Shown piece after piece: positions 25,201 through 34,200 of a stretch of 64,000 nt of DNA. A program made the translations under genes and the position numbers. Source of the stretch: Patiria pectinifera. Lineage: Eukaryota; Echinodermata; Asteroidea; Valvatida; Asterinidae. Under the pieces are notes generated by a model. The model was given only the letters and a program-made list of their open reading frames with translations, was not told the origin of the DNA and made no database searches. Position 1 is the stretch's first letter. The number at the start of each line of letters is the position of its first letter. The stretch covers positions 15,027,281 through 15,091,280 of the forward strand of contig CM057144.1 in the NCBI GenBank assembly GCA_029964075.1, in the 5' to 3' direction.

Positions 25201-28200
25201 TTGCACGGCTTTGTCAGCTGACCATGGGAGCTCAATAGTCAGATGTAATCGCCTACGTTGATTCTTCACTCTGGTGTCTGCATGCAGAGAAATGCCTGCA
25301 CAAAATAACAAATTCAGAAGTCTTATTTACCAAAGCGTCAGATAAGTTTGCTCATACCCAAGTAAGCCCGGTTCATACTCGGCGCGAAAGCGAACGCGAA
25401 TTTGTGACGTCTTGTCAAGTATTCGCGCTGCGAATTTGCAAAAGTTGAACACATTTCAACTCGGGCGAATTTCGCAGCAAATGTTTCATGACGTCAAATT
25501 CGCTTCGTATTTGCATGAAGTATGAACCGGGCTTTACAAATGAAAAACTGTGAGTACGTTTGCACGTACCTTTTGGTTTTTCAGACAGACAACTGGGAAG
25601 TCCAAAAAATTAAGAGGAAATAAGTTGATCGGAGGAAAATTTGCGTGGCTTTTTTTTTAAATATACCGGTAAAGGAAAGATTGAAATTAAACGTCTTCCC
25701 TATGTGAGTTTTTGGCATGTAATTAGTTAATTAAAAAGTTCAATTATACAGAATACTGTTTAAGATACCTTAAAGTAAACAAAGTAAGTATAAAAGAAGG
25801 ACAAACATTAAAAAGTTACAAATATAATAATACAATTATCTTCCTACATACCTATCTGGAATTTTTTTTAGGGCATTACCGTAAACATACAATTTTTGTT
25901 TGCCCAAATAACAATGGGCTGTGTACATGTAGCTTGGTTGAGTGTGAAAACTACACTCTGAACTCACAGGTTTAATTTCTTTGTTCAAACCAATGTTACT
26001 TAAAAATTAAAAAGTCTGTTTCGCTTTGTGGGATTATTCCAATTTCTTACCCGTACTGGCTGCATCTGAAATTATGGCAACTAACTTCTTGCCAGACATG
26101 AAGCTATTCCGCTGTAAAACAATTAAAACCAATAATCGTTTACAAAAAAACAAAACAAAAACATTCATCTTACATCAGATATACATTTCTGACTTCAGTC
26201 ACTGTCCAAGTTCCTTCGCAAAGTCCCAGAAATTTTCAGCATATCTCTTCGTTCAAAAGCCTGGATTCCTCCCCATGATGAAAAGTTCAAATATCACTTT
26301 CTCAGTCTGTTGAATTTGTTGTACGATCAGCTTATTCATTTTAGTATCCTAGTCTCAGAAAGTACTCAACTAACACTGCAGCGATAAATGCAGACATTAT
26401 GCAGGCAAAAGCATTGACAATTTCTGATTCCTATAGTGCCAGATTAGTATGACTGTGCTATTCATAAGATGGAGTTTGCGTCGGGGTGATATAAATCAAC
26501 AGTGGGTTTTGCCCTTCACCGACGTGTAAAAACTGTATACTCGGTATGTTACCTCCCGGGTGAAAGTTGGAAAAAATCACTCGGAGTCGGGTGGGACGTG
26601 AACCCACAACCTTTCTGCTTTCTAGTGCAGATGTCTTTGAATTTGCGTATACAGTGTTTATACGTCGGTGAAGGGCAGAACCCAATATTGATTTGTGAGG
26701 TATTTTAGGCAAAAGTAGCTCTGGGAACTTGAGCTTTATTTTGTGGATTGAATAACATTTTGAACACTTTTGAACTTTTCGAAGCGTTGGACCTTCACTC
26801 AAGACCCTGCAAACTGACCTCCTGCACGTTCAGACTGTTCACGTCAAAGGAGTCAGCCGGGGTACGTGGTTGATAGCGGGCATGGGCGTTGGGACCGTCC
26901 CGCACCATGCGACCTTTACGCCCCGTCATTTCAGCAACTGCCGAAGCCCCGCCCAGCTGATCTATGATGTCATCAAGGGGACTGTGAGTACAAGGGGAGG
27001 GGCAGAACACGAGGAGAATTTAATGAAATTTTAGACTGCCTTATTGAATAATCTAAGTCCCGCCCACTTCGCACTTTGGCAAAAACACATGCACTTCTCT
27101 AATGCAACACTGCATGATTCAGCAATGAATGTGTCATATTCATGTGCATGCATGTCAGATTTTCATAGACTTTTGTGCATGCATGTCGTACAGGAATCAT
27201 GGCTGTGATTGCTCAAAACATCCTGTGGCTGGGCTTAATGATTCGGTTCATTCTGATTAAGAATGGTTCTTGAACTCTGTGTACAGAAATCAATGAAAGA
27301 AGGCTTTTCCAACGGTGCGTCTTAAGAAGCACCATTGGAAATTTCTGTTTGTAGTTCTTTCTTTTTTATTCGGCGAAGCGCGCAAGCGTTGACATGACGC
27401 ACGCACCCGCGTGGTTGCTATTATTCGTTGGATCGGTGCGCGACATCGCAGAGCTGCAATGGGCTCAGTGAGAACGTGTCTCGAGCACTGAATTCAGGCC
27501 CAATTCAAAACATGATTCAGCAACCTTTGACTTGAAATCGAGATCCTAAAATGCTGTTTTTCTCAAAATATACAGCTGAAGCTGAGCTGAAACTTCATCA
27601 GGTTAGTTGTTCAGCACCCTTCTTTAGATTTGGAGCACTTTTGTTGCTTCAAACGAACAAAATGCACAAATTACAAATGATGGACTGTACCTTTAAGTAC
27701 TGACCTATTAGGAAGCGGCATTTTCTTGGCAAACTCCAGGAGCATCGTCTTGGCAGTCTTACTCCAGTCGTCATCACGAGCTGCCTCTGTGTCCTAGTAA
27801 GAAAAATAAGAACAATGTTTATACTTGATGCCAGTTTGTTATCTGTACTTTGGATAATCCACCCAAGGCACATTGTATCATGGTGTTTAAAGGCAGCATT
27901 CAACATCTGCAAACATCAAAAAACAAAACTACCTAATTATCATGAAATACCTTACATGAATATTAGTAAATAACAGTCTCAAGCACCCTGTAAAATCGTG
28001 GCACCTGGCGCGCTGTCATTTTCAAGAAAAGTGGGATTTTTGTAAAAATTTCCAAAGAAGGTGAGCTGAATATTGTTGGAAATAAACTGCCATTTTTCAA
28101 ATTAATGCCCCCAATTTACCAAATTTAGTGGGTCCACATTTTGTTTGCAATCGATTACACATCCGTGAACGAGTGAAAGTCAGCTAGACTCCTTCCCTGA

Positions 28201-31200
28201 CTTTACAACTTCCCCAATGACTATAACTCGCTCTGTTTCATCTGAAGTGGTGTCAGGAAACCAGACTTCAATGGCATTTTGTTTTTCTTGGTTTTTCCAG
28301 CAGCTATGAACATAAACTTAAACAGGTCAGGGCAACAATATTTGCTATAAAATGCTAATCCCAAAATCCATCAATTTCTGAAAATTACAGCAAAAGCAAA
28401 TGTTGTCCATGAAGTCATACATGTATAGTCGGTATGTTTCTGTCTAAAATAAACAGTGCAGTGTGTGATACAAAAATAGCAGACAGTAACAATTACTGCA
28501 GGTGACAAAACTTTAGGACAGCTTAATAATTTTCATCATAAAAATCATGGCAGAGAACACTGTCTTTGTGTTGAAAATCAGGTTGCCCTTCAGTGTCTCT
28601 CACCGAGATGACGAGGGTTGGGAAGTGTTGACTGATGAAGCGGACCAGAATTTCTCGCGCTACCGAGACGAAGCCCGACTGACCGCTACCTGTCTTGGTC
28701 ATCTCACTGTCCAGGCTGGCCTGAAATGAAATCAAAACAAACATCAAAAATGTAAACAAAAATCAAATCAGTAATGTGCTTTTGCGTGAACGGGGAGCCC
28801 AACTTGAGGAGGCCAACATAGCCTACAGGGGTTCTAAAAGACACTAGGTTACCCTTCTGTTAACTGAAATGTTGTCCCCTCCTATTTAACAAAAAGAGGC
28901 AGCGGTATTTTATCTTACCTCGCCAGTGCTCTGCAGGCCAATCACCACACAGTATCCCTCCTCCAGAGCCTTCTTGGCTTCTTCGACAATCCGCGGTACC
29001 TTCACTCCAAGACTGTTGACAGAAAAACTTTGAAGTTTTACTCACAGCCTAGGAAGTTAGGGTTAAAAACACTGGAGCTTTCAGAAAAACATTTTTAGGA
29101 CACAAACTGTTTGCTTTACCACAGCTGTTTGAAGAATCGTTGATGGCAGGACCAGAAGAAAGACCAGATGCGAGGGGAGCCCGTGTTGGTGCGTCCGAGG
29201 GCTGCTTCAAGGGAATTCTTCAACTCATTCCTGGATGGGAAGGAACAAAGCAGGAAAATGATAACAGAACTCGGGGAAACTTGGACTCAGCTTGAAGTCA
29301 ATGTAGCATTATAATTAGGTTTTTAACATTTTGGTGTAAGACATGTCCAAATGCTTTGAAGACTCACCAGACATGAGCTGCAGTGTCGTACATCTTTACC
29401 TGATCCCCTGTCAGATCCATCTCCACGGTAACAAACTCTGCCTGTTTGAAGCTTAGCCCTCTAGACAAGTACATCCCGGATGCTTTCATCTCCATGGCCA
29501 GCATCTCGGCAACACCTAGCAACACACAGAATCAATGTCAAGTGATTCAATTCTGTAACTTTAATTTTTTTTAATTTTTTTTTTACTGTTTAGACTGAAG
29601 TTCAGTTGCTAAATTGCTTTTCAAAAAAAAATTACATTTTTACTACTGATACCCAGAAAATGGCTAGTTAATGGATTAACCGCTTGCACACAAGCGTCTG
29701 TGATATTCACGCAGATTCGGTGATTAATTTTGCAAAACAAGACTGCGTCTTGACATCCAGATTCTGACCATTCATCGGGCGCCTTCTATCGGGTCTTCCG
29801 TAACCCGTTGTTGCATTACAAAAACATGGCATCCAAATTGACCAATCAACAGCTTAGTCCACATTTCTTATCCAAATGACGACAAAGTTTCTAATGTCGA
29901 CTCCGATTGGGGTGGCATAAATGTTCATGCTATGATATATCAGACGTTCGTACTGTGGCTCTGCACACGTGCATGTCTAATTGTCAGACTAGAAAACGGC
30001 CTCTCTTGCACAAAAATATTGACTCTTTATTTCTCACCTAATCCTCGTTTGGTGATGGCCTCCAGAAATTTCTCAAATGATTCAAAGGATGCGCCATCAC
30101 CCCACATTCCAAGACGCTCCATGAAAGCCTGCAACAAAAATGAAGAAATATTTAAAAGTACCAGTCCAACAATACATGGCACGAAAGCAAGGACGCCCTC
30201 ATCTGCAGTCTAAGAATTCGTCACCATTTTGACGAAGTGGCGCATCTGTGCACACAGATGCAAAACCGAGTTTTGAGAAAAATTGCGTTTGAAGTTGGTG
30301 GATTTTTCAGTTTGCAATTTTCTGTACATTTCTCCACCAGATTACTAATTACTAAAGATATCCGTCACTTCGTCAAAACGGAAAATCTACTTCTTCACAA
30401 AAACGAGGCATGTTTGTACACAGCGCATGCGCGCATATAAAATGTATACATTTTAGAACGCACATGCGTCACTTCGTCAAAACGCAAATCGCGGAGGCTT
30501 CATAGTTCTAAATATAGCACACGTGTAAACTCAATGAGACTAAGTGACACAGAGAGATTTGTCACTTTGTCAAGACTGAAAAAAACTTAAGTGTGTAGCA
30601 CTTTCAACACTTTGTGCAATTAGCGTAATTAACGAACGATGGAATGTTGTGTCTCAGAATTTGGTAATCATGTAGAAGACATCATAAAATGTTAGAATAG
30701 CCAAAAATCTCAGATTTCAGAAAATCTCGAATTTGGACGGATGCGTCACTTCGTCAAAACGGTGAGGAATTGTGCAACCTGCTTGTATCTATGATGTTAA
30801 ATAGTCTGTGACCAATAAATGTATGCAGTACAGGTATTTTCATTCTTAAAATGTGTCTTTCTATCTATGAGAATTAAAGCCACCTCAATAAAGAATAACT
30901 AGAAATGGATTTTCATAAAAAATACAATACAAATTTGACTGAGACGTTTACCATGTTTTTGACATCGGTTACTCCTGTTGCACTACAATACAGGACTCTA
31001 GCTTGTGGAAGCATTCTGCAAACAAGTACAAAAATGTTTTAATTTAAGTTTCAATTTTGATGAGTCTACTACAAACTATTCAAAAATTACGATACTTACA
31101 AGTAATATACAACATTTGCAAACATCAAAAAACAAAACTACCCAAAAAATAAAAAAAAAACATAGAAAATTATTATGAAATACCTTACTTTGCTGTAAGT

Positions 31201-34200
31201 GAATGATAGTATCACGCCTCTTGTGAAATTATGGCACCTGGTGCACTGTAATTTTCAAGTGAAGTGGAATATTTGTATCCATAAAACAAAATGCCCAAGT
31301 GATTACCTCTGGATGGTAGTCACGGCGACTGCAACCTTAGTACTCCTATCTTCCTTGCCCTGAAAAAGAAAAAAAACAATTTTGCATTTAAAAGGAAACC
31401 AAATGATAAACTTTCTCATAAAAAATAAGATGTTTTTCCAAAGAGGATAAAATGTAAATAGAACTGTTTGAACTTACTGGTATAAAATGCTTGGCTTTAT
31501 GACACTCATCAAAGACGAGGCAACCATTGAAGTCTGTCCCGCCACACCATCGGATCAACTGCTCCAAGCGACTCTGACGTGCTGAGCCCCAGGATCCTTC
31601 AAGTAACAAACAAAAATAAAGAGTAATAGTAAAATAACAGCGTTGCTGTTGAAACCCCTCAGCCAGAGTCTATCATCCGGACACTATTAACCTTTAACTC
31701 ACCACAGTGACCTTGACCTTTGACCCCAAAACCAGTCCCAACATGCCTGTACCAATGGGCAACCCCCTATCGAAGTTAGACACCAAAATTTCATTTCAAA
31801 CTCAAGTTATCATCCGGAAACCATTTACCTTTAACTCACCATGGTGACCTTGACCTTTGATTTTCAATTTCTTTGTTCAACTTTAAAATTAAAAAAAAAT
31901 TGATTTTGTTTTTGTCACACACCTCCTGTGCTTTTCAACAAATTTAAATGTTTCTCATAAAGAGTTTTCATCTCACGTTTTATTCTAAAAATAAAATAAT
32001 TATCTTCTATCTGTGATTTTAGCACAAGTCTGAAAATAGGTCTGAAACTTTGATGAAAGGTCCGAAAGATGTAATCCTTTCTCTAATGTCTTTCTCTCAG
32101 ATTCAAAAGGTCTGATTTTAAACAGAAGTCTAAAAAAAATCATAAGCCTGGAAAGGGAGGGAAAAAAAATAACACTAAACATTTACCTCCTTTCTGTGTT
32201 GATGAAACCAAGGTTGCATAGGTGCTGAAGATAACACCCTGTTGAAAATCCTTGGGTAAACCAAGAACTCTGGTAAAAAAAGATGAGTGAATTTGTACAG
32301 ATATCAAAATCTAAAATTCACACACGCAACAGTTCAAAAGTTGGTTCAATTGGCGGGTGAGCTGATGACAAATGGGCAGGTAATTTATTTATTTGTTTAT
32401 TTATTTAGTTAGTTAGTTATTTATGATTATTTGCCAATCCGCTCCGTTCACAAGTACCCAATCACCGGCAAAGAAAGTACAGTTGGGGGTGACCGACCGA
32501 CACCATCTTGCCTGACTGCAATTTTGCTGCGACGCGTGGCCATACCACTGCATGTACATAGTACAAATCCCCTGGTGTACGTGCGTCACACACAAGGAAC
32601 GGTGCGCGTCAACCAGCTAAATGTCCCGCCCATGGGACGTCGTTGCTAGGTAAAAGGGCGCCCTCTTTCGTTGGCGCACGGAGCCCATTGGCATGAAGTC
32701 TTTCAATTTATGTCCCTTAGTAGTAGTTGTGGAAAGACATTACAGTTTTGGTGGTGGGAGGAAAACCCCAGAATGATATTCTACGGAAAACCCACGGAGT
32801 CAGGAAGGGACTGAAAACCCAATCCACATATTGGCCCAGGCGGGATACGAACCCGGGTCACAGCGGTGAAAGGCGAGGAAAGTACCACAACGCTAACCTA
32901 ATCGGAGGAAACCAATTCACAGAGAATAACAATTAATATCACAACGTAATGATTCCCACCTTGTTTCTTTGTCAAGTTGTTGACATCCTTCAATAACTTT
33001 GATGTGGCATCCAATGTCATGAAAGTCCCTGAGCAAAATGAACATTTGGGAGTATTTGTTGATATTAAAAAAAAAAATCCTTATATATGTACTGTACAAC
33101 AAAGTTTAATCGGACAGCACTAAAGAAAGAAATTCTAATATAAAATTAAACCATCCATTGTGTAAGTTGCATATTTGAGACCATTATTAACCCTTTAGTG
33201 CACAGATTATTTGGCTTAGATACATAGATTAGAACATTTCTTGGGCGGTCGCTACAGGTTAAAGCTCAGGACACCATTTTTGTTTTAGCTAATTCTATAG
33301 TTTCACTGTTGTATGAATATTGAAGGACTGAATTTGGTCTGCACTTTAAGTAAGAGGTTGTAAATTCATCCAAATTGAGGATTTCAAAAGTCTCTGTTAA
33401 AGATCCCTACCTTTGTGCATCGACTTTCAAATCTGCCGATATGCTGAACCAAATGTGCTTGGTACGACCGCGGCAATAGTTGTCTAAGATTATACCAGCA
33501 ATCTAAACCAAAGGGAGAAATGTGTAATCAACACTTATATCACACTGCAAATTTCGCAATTAGTCCAACATCAGCATCTGAAAATTGTACAGAGGATGAT
33601 ACTAGGCTACAGCTAAAGACACTAGTTGAACACAGTCTGAATGTCATAAAATACTACAAGTTCTGGTTAGGGTACTAAAACATTCTTGCTTCACCCAAAC
33701 CTAAATGTTGTGCTTTGTGTAATAATTTGATATCAAACTTAACCTATAATATTGTATTTCAACTTTATTGTAAACACTGTACATCCAAGGACAGCATTGA
33801 AATAAATGTACTACTACTACTATAAAAGAAAGCTTTATTTTACCTGTCTTCCTTTGCCGACCCCTGCTGCATCGCCAATGAAGCATCCAGCACGGTTACC
33901 ATTGGGCAAGATCTTCTGATGCCGCTGACACTGAGTAATAAACACAACGTCCCCACAAGCATAAGTAACAGACATGATCACCCATGGAACAAAAATCAAT
34001 CTCAACCCTGGTGTTGACTGATTTCAATGCATAATTCAGTGACTGGTCTTACCATGCATGTAACCATAGGGGATTAAAAGCTAATTCCGGCTTAACTTTT
34101 CAAAATCACCATTTGCATATAAAGCGTTGAGAGAAAAAGCGGCCAAATTGTCAATTTGGCTGATCCAGTTGACTTGGCGAATAGTTTGAAGTAGTAATGC

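Noticed and set aside
24720-25235. 171-codon minus-strand frame rich in SQITSQ and KSQ
   Set aside because: It runs through a minisatellite intron. Both neighbouring exons have consensus splice sites and a different, family-matching frame.
32842-32854. True tRNA gene at the B-box match
   Set aside because: No acceptor stem or anticodon arm closes around it, and the sequence continues into a SINE body.
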